A DNA stretch of 64,000 nucleotides from an uncultured Pseudomonadales bacterium. GTDB taxonomy: Bacteria > Pseudomonadota > Gammaproteobacteria > Pseudomonadales > Pseudohongiellaceae. Made by a program: the position numbers and the translations under genes. The stretch's first letter is position 1, and the number at the start of each line of letters is the position of its first letter. Under the pieces are notes generated by a model. It was given only the letters and a program-made list of their open reading frames with translations, made no database searches and was not told the origin of the DNA. Shown piece by piece: positions 39,592-49,530 of this stretch. The DNA is taken from assembly GCA_949372635.1 (NCBI GenBank), contig CASIAB010000004.1, positions 1 through 64,000 on the forward strand, written 5' to 3'.

Positions 39592-40668
39592 TTACAAGCC
39601 TACAGTGAGGCGTGCCGAGTTGTCGATTCGAATATCAGCAGAGAGGTCAATTTCATCGCCGTTGAGACTCATACTAGTAAAGGGAGCATCGCCGAGCAGG
39701 ATATTGAATGGCGCACTACCGGTAATTTCTAAAACATCGCCTGCTTCGCGAAGATCGCGATAGATCTGCTGGGATTCGCTGTCATTTACTTCGATCCAAC
39801 TCTCCCCAATAAAGCTGATTCGCAGCACATCTTTGCCGGTCGCTTTGATGGTAAAAACCCGCGACTGGTCTGTCGCCCCGGCGACGGCTGTTTGCTCTGC
39901 TCCCAATGCCTGCAAGGTGGAGGTTAGTTCCTCCACGCTAGAACCGCCTCTGCTCCCACGAATACCAGTACTCTGGGCACTCTCAGAATCCACATTAGAG
40001 CCCAAATCTACCTCAACCAAATGTTCAGAGGCAATTACTGACAACCCTTCCAACGCTGAAGAAATGACCGACTGGCTGGTTGGTACTGAGATTTCCTTAA
40101 GTTCGACTTCCAAGGTAAGTTGCGGCTGTGTCTTGACTTGCAGTTCCACCACCTGAGAAAAGGCGGGTCTAATGTTCTCAGCACTTTCAACAGATTCAGC
40201 GGCACTAGGCAAATCAGAAACAGACTCCTCTGTAAAATAGCTATTCGCAAGCCACAATCCCAGAAAGCCGACGACAAAAAATTTTAAGGAAACAATTACT
40301 AAATTCCTATTACGGTCTTTTTTCTTATGCGCTCCCAGCAGGAGCCGCTCTTCCGCGCTGTCGGCATTCAGCTGATGTGTAAGCTCATCATAGCGAGACA
40401 TTAAGTCTTCAACATCCAGACCCAAAAATAAGGCGTAGCTCTTCAGATATCCCTTAGCGAAAATAGCGCCAGGTAGCTTTTCATAGCTATTAGATTCCAA
40501 TGCCTTAACGTAGTGCATGGTGACATGCAGTTGATCGGCAACTTCTTTCTCATTCAGACCCAGGCGCTTCCGCTCTCGCTGAAGAATATCTCCTGCTGTC
40601 AGGACATCAATCGATTGCTGGCTGGCCTCAAGCTCGGCGGCCGTTTCAATAAGGGGCTCAGTTGGCAT
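39592..40668 (-). CDS. rodZ: RodZ-like cytoskeletal HTH/DUF4115 protein
   Basis: N-terminal HTH (LGLNEKEVADQLHVTMHYVKALESNSYEKLPGAIFAKGYLKSYA), C-terminal SWIEVNDSESQQIYRDLREAGDVLEITG. Confidence 0.94.
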   Translation of the reverse strand: MPTEPLIETAAELEASQQSIDVLTAGDILQRERKRLGLNEKEVADQLHVTMHYVKALESNSYEKLPGAIFAKGYLKSYALFLGLDVEDLMSRYDELTHQLNADSAEERLLLGAHKKKDRNRNLVIVSLKFFVVGFLGLWLANSYFTEESVSDLPSAAESVESAENIRPAFSQVVELQVKTQPQLTLEVELKEISVPTSQSVISSALEGLSVIASEHLVEVDLGSNVDSESAQSTGIRGSRGGSSVEELTSTLQALGAEQTAVAGATDQSRVFTIKATGKDVLRISFIGESWIEVNDSESQQIYRDLREAGDVLEITGSAPFNILLGDAPFTSMSLNGDEIDLSADIRIDNSARLTVGL

Positions 40669-40888
40669 TGCTCAGCCTTTGAAACGTCTGAAATTCCGGT
40701 GGAGTCGGGTAAAGTGTAGTAAGAACCAGAGAAAGGTTTTCGACATGCTCTACGTTCTGTAAGTAACCTTCAATTTGAATGCCAGAGAATAGCACTCGCA
40801 GTGTATGCGGTAATTGCAGAAACGCAATGGCGGTCAAATAATTTAAATAATATTGACGGGCGAGAGGATAGTTTTCTTGGGGCTTCAT
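40658..40888 (-). CDS. 76-aa C-terminal remnant of type IV pilus biogenesis protein PilW/PilF
   Basis: LARQYYLNYLTAIAFLQLPHTLRVLFSGIQIEGYLQNVEHVENLSLVLTTLYPTPPEFQTFQRL resembles the PilF/PilW C-terminus; lies at the pilW position; ATGA overlap with rlmN and 11-nt overlap with rodZ. Confidence 0.65.
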   Translation of the reverse strand: MKPQENYPLARQYYLNYLTAIAFLQLPHTLRVLFSGIQIEGYLQNVEHVENLSLVLTTLYPTPPEFQTFQRLSNAN

Positions 40889-42063
40889 AAGCTGTTAGCA
40901 GTTACAGCTAGATTATCAGTGCTAACGAACACTTTAGAGCCATCTTTTTTGGCTAATTCGCTCTGAGCGTGGCGACGCTTGTGCCTCTCGCTGCGACGGG
41001 TCTGATCCTCTACATCGCCTACTAGCTGGCCGCAGGCCGCCCCAATATCATCCCCACGCGTAGTACGCACAGTGACCGTGTATCCCGCCTTTTGCAATAT
41101 CTGCCTAAAATTTGTAACCGAAGACGAGCTAGGACGGCGGTAATCGCTGAGCGAGAATGGATTGAAAGGGATTATATTTATCTTGCAGGGAAGTTGCTCC
41201 AACAGTACCGCGAGCTCACGAGCATGTTGACGATGATCGTTTACACCGGCGATCATCGTATACTCGATTACCGGAACTCGCTTATCCGACAGGTTATCCA
41301 TATAGCCCTGCACAGACCGAAGCACTTCCTTGATAGGGTATTTGTTGTTGATCGGCATGATCTGACTGCGCAGCTCATCATTAGGCGCATGCAAGGAGAT
41401 GGCCAACGATGCGTCGGTGTAGTCCTTCAATCTATCAATCGCCGGGACAACACCCGATGTGCTAATTGTCACCTTACGTTTCGATAAACCGTAGGCGCAA
41501 TCTTCCATCATGATACTTAACGCGTCCATGACGTTGTCGAAGTTCAACAGTGGCTCGCCCATACCCATCATCACCACGTTGCTTACTCGCTGTTCCGCTT
41601 TATCCTCGAAAACACCTAGATGGTAATTTGCCCACCAAAGCTGACCTGCAATTTCCGCCACTGTCAGATTGCTATTGAAGCCTTGTTTGCCTGTCGCGCA
41701 AAATGAACAATCCAATGAACAACCCGCCTGGGAGGATATGCAGAGAGTGCCACGCCCCGCTTCGGGAATAAAAACCATTTCAACATGACTGCCGCTGGCG
41801 ACCTCCACAATCCACTTACGAGTACCGTCTTCAGACTTGAAATCTTCGAGGATTTTGGGGAAACAGATTTCTGTAGCTTGCTTGAGCTTCTCGCGAAGGT
41901 CCTTGCTAATATCGGTCATGAGATCGATATCCAGCACTCCGCGCTGGTGAATCCATTTCAGAATTTGTTCAGCACGAAAGGACTTTTCGCCCATGTTGAT
42001 GAACAACGCCCGCAGCTTTGCCCTACTTAGGCCAGCCAAATTAGGTTTGTGTATCACCGTCAT
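40885..42063 (-). CDS. rlmN: Dual-specificity 23S rRNA/tRNA methyltransferase RlmN
   Basis: CISSQAGCSLDCSFCATGKQGFNSNLT; MMGMGEPLLNFDNV. Confidence 0.98.
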   Translation of the reverse strand: MTVIHKPNLAGLSRAKLRALFINMGEKSFRAEQILKWIHQRGVLDIDLMTDISKDLREKLKQATEICFPKILEDFKSEDGTRKWIVEVASGSHVEMVFIPEAGRGTLCISSQAGCSLDCSFCATGKQGFNSNLTVAEIAGQLWWANYHLGVFEDKAEQRVSNVVMMGMGEPLLNFDNVMDALSIMMEDCAYGLSKRKVTISTSGVVPAIDRLKDYTDASLAISLHAPNDELRSQIMPINNKYPIKEVLRSVQGYMDNLSDKRVPVIEYTMIAGVNDHRQHARELAVLLEQLPCKINIIPFNPFSLSDYRRPSSSSVTNFRQILQKAGYTVTVRTTRGDDIGAACGQLVGDVEDQTRRSERHKRRHAQSELAKKDGSKVFVSTDNLAVTANSL

Positions 42064-42099
42064 GCTCAGCTTATCCTCTTGACAAGTTTTGCTCCAGAC

Positions 42100-42516
42100 T
42101 CAAACTTCTTGGTTGCTAAAAAAATAATCGACTTCACGTGCCGCCGACGTTATTGAATCGGATCCGTGAACTGCGTTTGCATCGATAGAGACCGCGAAAT
42201 CAGCGCGAATCGTGCCAGTCTCTGCATCTGCTGGGTTCGTGGCGCCCATCAAGTCACGGTTCATCATAATGGCGTCCTCGCCTTCCAGAACCGTTACCAT
42301 GACCAGTCCAGACGTCATGAATTCGATAAGGTCTTTATAGAAGGGTCTTTCCTTGTGTTCAGCATAGAACCCGCCTGCTGATTCGTCGTCTAGTTGCAGC
42401 ATTTTTGCAGCAACAATCTTCAACCCTGCTTTCTCGAAGCGGGTATAGATTTCGCCTATAACGTTCTTCGCTACGGCATCAGGCTTGATAATGGATAAAG
42501 TACGTTCGATCGACAT
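42100..42516 (-). CDS. ndk: Nucleoside diphosphate kinase
   Basis: [25 protein letters not shown] active site. Confidence 0.98.
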   Translation of the reverse strand: MSIERTLSIIKPDAVAKNVIGEIYTRFEKAGLKIVAAKMLQLDDESAGGFYAEHKERPFYKDLIEFMTSGLVMVTVLEGEDAIMMNRDLMGATNPADAETGTIRADFAVSIDANAVHGSDSITSAAREVDYFFSNQEV

Positions 42517-42617
42517 CTTAACTCCAATATAGGGTGAATTCTTGAGAGCGCATATTATACGCGGTATATCTGGGATTAGTACGCTTTTAATAAATAAAAA
42601 CGCTATTTTTCAGTAGT

Positions 42618-42758
42618 TTAATCAGCTACTTCTTCCACCTAGGCAGCCTCTATTCCCTCTAGAATTTTCTCACCACAGCGCCCGAGATAATTGTCGAGCT
42701 CATTCAGGGCTAACACCGACTTTCTCCGATCGGCAAAACAGACATATTGGGGGTGGTA
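42618..42758 (-). pseudogene. iscX: Relic of iscX
   Basis: Reverse frame YHPQYVCFADRRKSVLALNELDNYLGRCGEKILEGIEAA*VEEVAD* aligns without gaps from V to recalled E. coli IscX [40 protein letters not shown]; in-frame TAG at the Trp position; no start; immediately upstream of ndk as in the canonical isc operon. Confidence 0.65.
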
Positions 42759-42844
42759 TGGGGAATTGACTACTGCGCTCTATAGCTAGGACGCAATCGA
42801 TCAAGTCCGAAGTTTAAGCTCTCCGACATCCAGACTGGCTCGGT

Positions 42845-44071
42845 TTAGTGAGCTGCCTGTTTAACTTGATTTAAGGCAACACCTTCTTTGTAAATATCCC
42901 ACTGCGGGGATGATTCTCTTAACTTGCCTACAGCTTCGCGTATCTTTTCTATCGAGTAATCGATTTCTTCAACCGTAGTGAAACGACCAATAGAAATCCT
43001 GAGTGAACTGTGCGCAGCTTCGTCATTTAGACCAATGGCACGCAGCACATAAGACGGCTCGAGGCTCGCAGAGGTACACGCAGACCCCGAAGAGACTGCC
43101 AGGTCTTGTAGCGCCATCATCAGCGATTCACCTTCAACGAATTTGAAACTAATATTTAGGTTGTGGACAACGCGATTCTCGATATCCCCATTGACGAACA
43201 CTTCTTCCATCTCATCGAAACAATTAAGCAGATGAGCGTGGAGGGCCAACAAGCGTGTATTTTCATCAGCCATCTCTTCCTTCGCGAGACGGTAAGCCTC
43301 ACCCATTCCTACAATCTGATGTGTAGCCAAAGTGCCGGAGCGCATGCCCTGCTCATGACCGCCACCATGGATCTGCGGCTCGATACGAACGCGCGGCTTG
43401 CGGCAAACATACAAGGCGCCAATGCCTTTTGGGCCATAAACCTTGTGTGCCGTTAAAGACATTAGGTCTACCTGCATCGATTCCATATCTATGTCGATTT
43501 TGCCTGTGCTCTGCGCCGCATCCACATGAAAAATAATCTTGTTCTCGCGAGTTACTTTACCAATAGCTGCGATGTCGTTAATAACCCCGATCTCATTGTT
43601 CACATGCATCAATGAAACGAGTGTAGTGTCAGGGCGAATTGCGGCAGCGACCGCTTCTGGTGTGATTATTCCAGCTTCCGTAGGATCCAAGTAGGTTACT
43701 TCGAAGCCTTCGCGCTCCAACTGATCGCAGCTGTCCAGCACAGCCTTATGTTCGATCTTAGAGGTTATTATGTGCTTGCCTTTCTTTACATAAAAATGGG
43801 CGGCCCCCTTGATAGCAAGATTGTCGGCCTCGGTTGCGCCCGAAGTCCAAACGATCTCGCGAGGATCACAGTTGATCAAGTCAGCTACTTCGCGACGTGC
43901 TGTTTCAACAGCTTCCTCCGCCTTCCAGCCAAACATATGTGACCGTGAAGCTGGGTTGCCGAAGTTTGTATCTAGAGTTAGACACTCTGCCATTTTTGCT
44001 GCTACTCGCGGGTCTACCGGAGTAGTTGCGGAATAATCCAGATAAATTGGAAATTGCATTACTTGCTCCAC
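42845..44071 (-). CDS. iscS: Cysteine desulfurase IscS
   Basis: [38 protein letters not shown]. Confidence 0.98.
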   Translation of the reverse strand: MEQVMQFPIYLDYSATTPVDPRVAAKMAECLTLDTNFGNPASRSHMFGWKAEEAVETARREVADLINCDPREIVWTSGATEADNLAIKGAAHFYVKKGKHIITSKIEHKAVLDSCDQLEREGFEVTYLDPTEAGIITPEAVAAAIRPDTTLVSLMHVNNEIGVINDIAAIGKVTRENKIIFHVDAAQSTGKIDIDMESMQVDLMSLTAHKVYGPKGIGALYVCRKPRVRIEPQIHGGGHEQGMRSGTLATHQIVGMGEAYRLAKEEMADENTRLLALHAHLLNCFDEMEEVFVNGDIENRVVHNLNISFKFVEGESLMMALQDLAVSSGSACTSASLEPSYVLRAIGLNDEAAHSSLRISIGRFTTVEEIDYSIEKIREAVGKLRESSPQWDIYKEGVALNQVKQAAH

Positions 44072-44081
44072 TACTACCGGC

Positions 44082-44573
44082 TCATAAGATTGAGACTATA
44101 ATCCGGCTGTCTTCGACATTCTCGCTAACAATTGAATGTTTTCGATCCTGCTTCTGAGAAATTCGTTTTACTTCATTCTTCGCCACCAGATCGGCAAGGC
44201 TGATACCCTCTAGAAAAGTATGAATCTGTTCACTGAGATCTTCCCAAAGATAGTGCGTAAGACAGGTTTCGCCACCTTGGCAATCTCCTGCTCCCTTGCA
44301 CTTCGTCGAATCGAGAGACTCATTCACTGCATCCACGATCTGAGCGATGTAAATTGACTCGGAACCACCTTGCAGCTCATAGCCTCCACCTGGGCCACGC
44401 ACACTGCTCACTAATGAGCCGCGACGTAACTTCGCGAACAACTGCTCTAAATAAGATAGAGAAATTGCCTGCCGCTGAGATATATCAGCAAGACTCACCG
44501 GCCCCTGATCTTTATGCAAGGCCAAGTCCAGCATTGCCGTTACCGCGTACCTACCCTTTGTCGTCAAGCGCAT
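44082..44573 (-). CDS. iscR: Fe-S cluster regulator IscR
   Basis: Rrf2 [19 protein letters not shown] cluster ligands. Confidence 0.97.
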   Translation of the reverse strand: MRLTTKGRYAVTAMLDLALHKDQGPVSLADISQRQAISLSYLEQLFAKLRRGSLVSSVRGPGGGYELQGGSESIYIAQIVDAVNESLDSTKCKGAGDCQGGETCLTHYLWEDLSEQIHTFLEGISLADLVAKNEVKRISQKQDRKHSIVSENVEDSRIIVSIL

Positions 44574-44615
44574 GGGAAGACCTTTACATACCTAATACAT
44601 AGTAAGAAGTATCGA

Positions 44616-44640
44616 ATACCTAAGTAAATTAGTCAAGTAT
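44616..44640 (-). promoter_or_regulatory. IscR type 1 binding site overlapping the iscR -35
   Basis: Reverse strand ATACTTGACTAATTTACTTAGGTAT matches 23/25 of ATASYYGACTRWWWYAGTCRRSTAT; TTGACT-17-GATACT promoter spacing; weaker half-site match at 44588-44612. Confidence 0.75.
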
Positions 44641-44898
44641 ATGGGCAGGCTTCTGATCTAGCCGAACAGCCGGTGTTAGAGCTCCATCTCCTGCAACCAG
44701 AGGATCAATGCTGTCTTGGCACTCGGCAATTAGCGGCTGAGCAGGGTGCTAGGCAGAGGTAGATGGAGTGCTAGGTTCGTAGACGATTGCTGAGGGTGCC
44801 TTGCCGAAATCGCTGCACATTTGGTGATCGAAAGACTTCGCGAGCAGGGCAATTATAGCTAGGTGATGAATGCTGTGAGCGACAAGCCCCATTAATTC

Positions 44899-44940
44899 TC
44901 TCTCTAGTGCGCTGTTGATTTCAACAGCGCACTAGAGAGA
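44899..44940. repeat. Perfect 19-bp inverted repeat with 4-nt loop
   Basis: TCTCTCTAGTGCGCTGTTG-attt-CAACAGCGCACTAGAGAGA. Confidence 0.9.
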
Positions 44941-45327
44941 AGCACGAACTCCTTAAAATCGATGAGCTCACTGCACAATGGCACGGCTGTGGCAGCTCAA
45001 TTAGCCGAGCAACAGATTCCTGCGCGAACATTGTCGCCCCCGCGTTCTGCTCCATCTCTGGGTCGCGCTTACGCGCATCGTAATCGATTGACGCCCCAAC
45101 AACTCCTGAAAAGAAGCAATGAAATCTATCGAGAATATGTCGAACATGCGCATCAATCGAAGAACTACCCTTGGAGTCGCCGGTGAAGTTCTGCGGGAAT
45201 ATGATAATTAGAATTTGATTGCATTGCCATGACCTCTTTAACGGTATTCCTATAGAATACATCAGCCTGCTTCAAGTAGACTTAGCAGCCCTTGTCAATG
45301 TGTTGAACCAGATCAAAGTAATCAATA

Positions 45328-46161
45328 ATGAAAGTCGATTTACACTGCCATAGCCATTTCTCAGACGGTACGCAATCACCATCTTTTCTATTACAACGTG
45401 CAACAGAAAATAAGCTTACCCATCTCGCGCTGACCGATCACGACTGTATCGATGGATTAGAATCTTTGCAGCGTGATGCTGGCGAAATAACCATCATCAA
45501 TGGCGTAGAGCTTTCCTGCTTATGGGGCACAATGGAGATTCACATCGTCGGGCTGTTCATCGAACCCACGAATGATCACATGGAAAAGCTGTTAGCGGCA
45601 CAGCAGGCCCAGCGTGAAAATCGTGCGCAAGCCATCGATAGAAATTTACAGAAAATTGGCATACATGGCCTCATGTCTTATTTACAATCGCTACCTTGCA
45701 CCGCCTATACCCGCAGTCACATTGCAGACTTTCTTGTGCAAGAAAAAATCTGCAAGAGTAAACAGAAGGCCTTTAAGACACATCTCAGCAAGCGCGGCAG
45801 AGTCTATGCCGCGACAAACTGTTGCAGTCTAAAGGAGGGAGTAGCTGCGATTCTTGATGCCTCAGGCATAGCCGTGGTTGCTCACCCCGGCCGCTATTCG
45901 CTGAGCAAGACCAAGCTAAGCTCGCTACTTGATGATTTCAAAACGTGTGGTGGAGAAGCTATCGAAGGAAGCTATTCGAATATAGACCCAACTACGAAAG
46001 CCTATCTAAGCCGGCTGGCTGAAGAGAAATCAATGTACTTGTCAGTAGGTTCTGACTTTCATGACGCCGCGGCTACTTGGACGGATATCGGAAGGTTTCC
46101 TACCCTTGATCAGCAGGCAATAAAAAATGCCATTTGGTTGCACCCCAAATGGCATTCCTAA
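45328..46161 (+). CDS. PHP-domain phosphoesterase (YciV/RnaAM-like)
   Basis: MKVDLHCHSHFSDGTQSP, THLALTDHDCIDGL, HPGRYSLSKTKL, GSDFHD. Confidence 0.93.
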   Translation: MKVDLHCHSHFSDGTQSPSFLLQRATENKLTHLALTDHDCIDGLESLQRDAGEITIINGVELSCLWGTMEIHIVGLFIEPTNDHMEKLLAAQQAQRENRAQAIDRNLQKIGIHGLMSYLQSLPCTAYTRSHIADFLVQEKICKSKQKAFKTHLSKRGRVYAATNCCSLKEGVAAILDASGIAVVAHPGRYSLSKTKLSSLLDDFKTCGGEAIEGSYSNIDPTTKAYLSRLAEEKSMYLSVGSDFHDAAATWTDIGRFPTLDQQAIKNAIWLHPKWHS

Positions 46162-46243
46162 TCATCTTAACTTTTACGTGAGAATGAACGACAGTAACTT
46201 ACTCACCTATACCGCTACCCAACCAACTATTATTTAACCAGAA

Positions 46244-46636
46244 TTACTTTTGCCTTCGCGTAATTTTTGCCACCGCATCACGAAAAACATCCATCAAGGT
46301 TTCGTGCTTGAAATCGGTGAATTCGCCAGCGTCCATGAACACACCATGCTCCTCACAAGCCTCGTACTCTAAGTGTGTTTGCTTAGGATCATTTAGTTTA
46401 ACCAACGCCTTGCCGCAGCGAGGGCAATCAATATCTCGCACGGTATTGTAGGTCTTACCTACTTCTCGATCACCGCTGTCGGCAAAGTCCGCCATCCAGT
46501 CACCCTTCAGCTGCTCTGCTTCGCCGTTGTCGAACCACAGACCCTTGCAGCTATTGCATTGATCTATCACTACTTTGCCATGCAGAGTCTCAATCTTGAG
46601 CTCTTGCATCTCAGAGTTACATTTCGGGCAGTCCAT
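46244..46636 (-). CDS. TFIIB-type zinc-ribbon protein
   Basis: MDCPKCNSEMQELKIETLHGKVVIDQCNSCKGLWFDNGEAEQL; second CxxC ribbon. Confidence 0.9.
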   Translation of the reverse strand: MDCPKCNSEMQELKIETLHGKVVIDQCNSCKGLWFDNGEAEQLKGDWMADFADSGDREVGKTYNTVRDIDCPRCGKALVKLNDPKQTHLEYEACEEHGVFMDAGEFTDFKHETLMDVFRDAVAKITRRQK

Positions 46637-46914
46637 CTGGTTCTCCTCAGATACAGCTTCTTATTTTTATGGTCACTCTTTTTCAAAAAAAGCTCACTAG
46701 ATCATATTCGTTCACTGCAAACAACATTTTGGGAAGCTTTGATATTATAAGGAATTTTCAGCTCAGAGAAAGCCATAAATTCATTGTGCTCGGAATCTGC
46801 GAGGCATATCGACTATTAAGTCAGCGTTCACATTGGGGCCAGTACTATTTGGGAATTTTCGAAACAGTTAGCTTCACAAGAGCAACACACAAGAACCTAA
46901 ATAGGAGATAAACC

Positions 46915-47724
46915 ATGAGACATGCTCGAATTTTAGCCATACCGTTATTGCTAATTTTTTCTCCTGCAGTACTAGCCCGAAAAGGCTCCGCAAACGTGAG
47001 TAGCGCCTGTGCAACCTTTGAGTTTATGGGCAAAATGCTAGCGCTGAACACCATGCTACCAGCTGATTTCGACGATGTCGGGGAGATGAACGTCGTGGGT
47101 GACGAGCTCGCCGAGCTGAATCAGCTGGCCTGCGAACCGGTAATCTTAACGGGTGACCGTCGCGACAATAGCTACTATACAAATGGCTCGTTAATCTCCA
47201 ATGACGTCTACCACCAAGTCTGGTATTTCCCAAATGGGCAGCTGTTTATGGAGCAACCGGGTCTGGATACAACGATCTACTACCCGAACGGCCGGGTAAT
47301 GGCCTATCGCTAGATGCACGGTGACCAAGCGCTTTTCTGGCCGAATGGAAGTCTGGCGACAAATTATTTCCGTGCCTTCTATGAGACCTGGTACTACCCC
47401 GATGGCAATATCATTACCTATGAAGCGGGCTTTAGTGGAGGACGCTGGTTCTATCCTTTCCAACGCCTGGATGCTGGTATTGGCCAAGAGATAATATCCA
47501 GCAACTGGGGGGTCGAAGACGAAGATTTCACCTTCTTAAATTTCACGGCCAGTGGAAGCCTATGCACAGCCAGCGAGAGCATTCGTCGAAAGCTGATATT
47601 CGACGACATCAATCTTTTAGATGTTCCCGACGTGCTCTTGTTAATTACGCGCCTGTATCAGGCGCCGGATTCAGCGAAGCAGTTCGCGCCAGCGGATGTG
47701 AATATCACTGGCGCGCCGTTCTAG
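46915..47724 (+). pseudogene. Exported MORN/YwqK-like repeat protein split by in-frame TAG
   Basis: ORFs 46915..47313 and 47314..47724 share a frame; (W/Y)(Y/F)PNG repeats continue across: ...YYPNGRVMAYR*MHGDQALFWPNGSLATNYF...YYPDGNIITYEAG. Confidence 0.7.
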
Positions 47725-47787
47725 GCGCCAGTCATTACTCAAGGTTAAATCCTGAGTAATCACCGGGTGCAAACAGGAACACACAGG

Positions 47788-48837
47788 CTAGTAGCTGTAG
47801 TGATCGGATAGTTCTCGCAAAGTCGCTACTGAAATATTATCTGATTGGCATTCCTGTAAATCTGCTTTGCTAAAGACATGAATCTTATCAGCGCGACGCA
47901 GGTCTTCGCCCTGCTCACCAAGCCCGGTTAGGATTATTGAGACCCGCTCGTCGCTTGGCAGTTCACGCAACGTCGATCCGTAGTCACACATCGCCTGATA
48001 GAGCTTGTCTTCAAACACCACTACATCTTGCTGCCACCGCTGGGTGTAGGCTTGCTCAGCTAGCTCACTGCGTAGCCTAAGTTCCATAGCCTTAGCAACA
48101 GCCTGCTCACGCAGTGGCTCTATCTGCGCTATAACGGTATCGAGCTTGAGGCGCATCTGCTCCTCGGGGTTTGAATCTGCGATCGCCTGAACCGCCGATT
48201 CTCTGATCTGTACCTCTAGTTCTCGCAGGCCCTGCATCTTTTTTCCCATTTCTGTGCGCAGACCTTCTATGTCAGCACGCAATTCTTCATAGACACCATC
48301 ATCGAGAGAGCCAAGTGAACGCAGAGATCTTGCCGACTCAGTGGCCTGTTGAATGGCATTATTTACAACGAGCGAATAGTCTACATCCGCGATCCTCTCC
48401 ATCATCTGGGTGTAGAAGCTGGTGGAGTCTGCAGACTGATTCATCATGGCCATCACAGGAGATGCCGGTGCAGATGAAGACAGGGATTGAGTACGAGATT
48501 GAGATAGCGCAAGGGTTTCGAATGGATTACCGCGCACCTGTAGCGTCTGCATCGTAGAATTCAAGGAAGCGAGGCTCAATCGATTACGGCTATTAGCTAG
48601 AGGTGTCCTCACTTCCAGAACCACACCCTGACCTATTAGGTAAGTACTCTCGATACCTCCAAGACTTAGCCCGAACAAGCCCTTTGACTCCCCGAAATCC
48701 AGAGCATCTTCCAGAACACCAGAAAATATATCGATGTTCCTTTGCAGGTCTTCTAGTTGAGGGCCTTGCGCAGTCGCCGACACCGCGCTGACTGCCGCTG
48801 TGGCACATAATAAGGTTCGTCTTATAACTTTTCGCAT
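47788..48837 (-). CDS. Exported protein of unknown function, in ECF sigma operon
   Basis: 349 aa, signal peptide MRKVIRRTLLCATAAVSAVSATA. Confidence 0.8.
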   Translation of the reverse strand: MRKVIRRTLLCATAAVSAVSATAQGPQLEDLQRNIDIFSGVLEDALDFGESKGLFGLSLGGIESTYLIGQGVVLEVRTPLANSRNRLSLASLNSTMQTLQVRGNPFETLALSQSRTQSLSSSAPASPVMAMMNQSADSTSFYTQMMERIADVDYSLVVNNAIQQATESARSLRSLGSLDDGVYEELRADIEGLRTEMGKKMQGLRELEVQIRESAVQAIADSNPEEQMRLKLDTVIAQIEPLREQAVAKAMELRLRSELAEQAYTQRWQQDVVVFEDKLYQAMCDYGSTLRELPSDERVSIILTGLGEQGEDLRRADKIHVFSKADLQECQSDNISVATLRELSDHYSY

Positions 48838-48849
48838 AGTCTAACCCTC

Positions 48850-49530
48850 TTATCGAATGTCGCTCTGGTAGCCCACATAATTTACCAATTGTTGCAAAGA
48901 CCTAATCGTTTCATAGTCACTGTCTACCAATTGTTCATAGCCCGTTCGCATATCTTGTAGATCCAAGATTCGCTGCTGTTCGAAATAGGCATACATCTGA
49001 TCGAAACTGTCTACTGTCGATTGCTGAGTTTGCTCAATGACCGCCTGCAACAATTGCACATTGTTACTATCCTGCCTGCTCTCTACTCTTGTTGCGAGCT
49101 GCTGCATTTCCAAGCGCTGCGATTGCTCAAACTCGGCAAGTTGCGCATTTAGATTCGTGTTCGAAGCGGAAGGTCCAGCGAAGGAAATAGAGAAGCCAGA
49201 ATCATTGCTAACCACACTCACGTTAAATAGAACCACACACAACATGGCAAGTGATGCAGCCGTTGGCAGCCACTGCCAACTCAACCTGAATCGCGAAAAT
49301 GGGCGATCGACACGATGTTCCTGACGGAATAACTCAAGATGCCGATCCCAATGCGGAACTCTTTGTTCCTGCCATTGTTGCAGGTCTCGCTGAGCAAGCA
49401 ACACTGACTCGAGCTCGGCGTTACAATTCGCACAATCAGCTAGATGCCTGTCCAACTCGTTGCGGGCGATTGCCGACAAGTCTTCAGAAAAGTATTCTTG
49501 CAGTAAATAGTGTGTCTTAGGACAGGACAT
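48850..49530 (-). CDS. Anti-sigma factor with zinc-finger (ZAS-like) N-terminus
   Basis: RHLADCANCNAELES (HxxxCxxC), one TM; overlaps the sigma gene. Confidence 0.85.
   Translation of the reverse strand: MSCPKTHYLLQEYFSEDLSAIARNELDRHLADCANCNAELESVLLAQRDLQQWQEQRVPHWDRHLELFRQEHRVDRPFSRFRLSWQWLPTAASLAMLCVVLFNVSVVSNDSGFSISFAGPSASNTNLNAQLAEFEQSQRLEMQQLATRVESRQDSNNVQLLQAVIEQTQQSTVDSFDQMYAYFEQQRILDLQDMRTGYEQLVDSDYETIRSLQQLVNYVGYQSDIR

Noticed and set aside
44921-45262. Overlapping minus (44921..45262) and plus (44962..45186) ORFs upstream of iscR
   Set aside because: Neither shows a recognisable motif or convincing start; I looked for cysE/trmJ relics and did not see one.
46669-46911. 80-aa ORF upstream of the YwqK-like gene
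   Set aside because: No motif or ribosome-binding context; likely chance.
21901-47313. Genome-wide amber recoding
   Set aside because: guaB and other intact genes end normally at TAG, and affected ORFs carry other damage or are relics.
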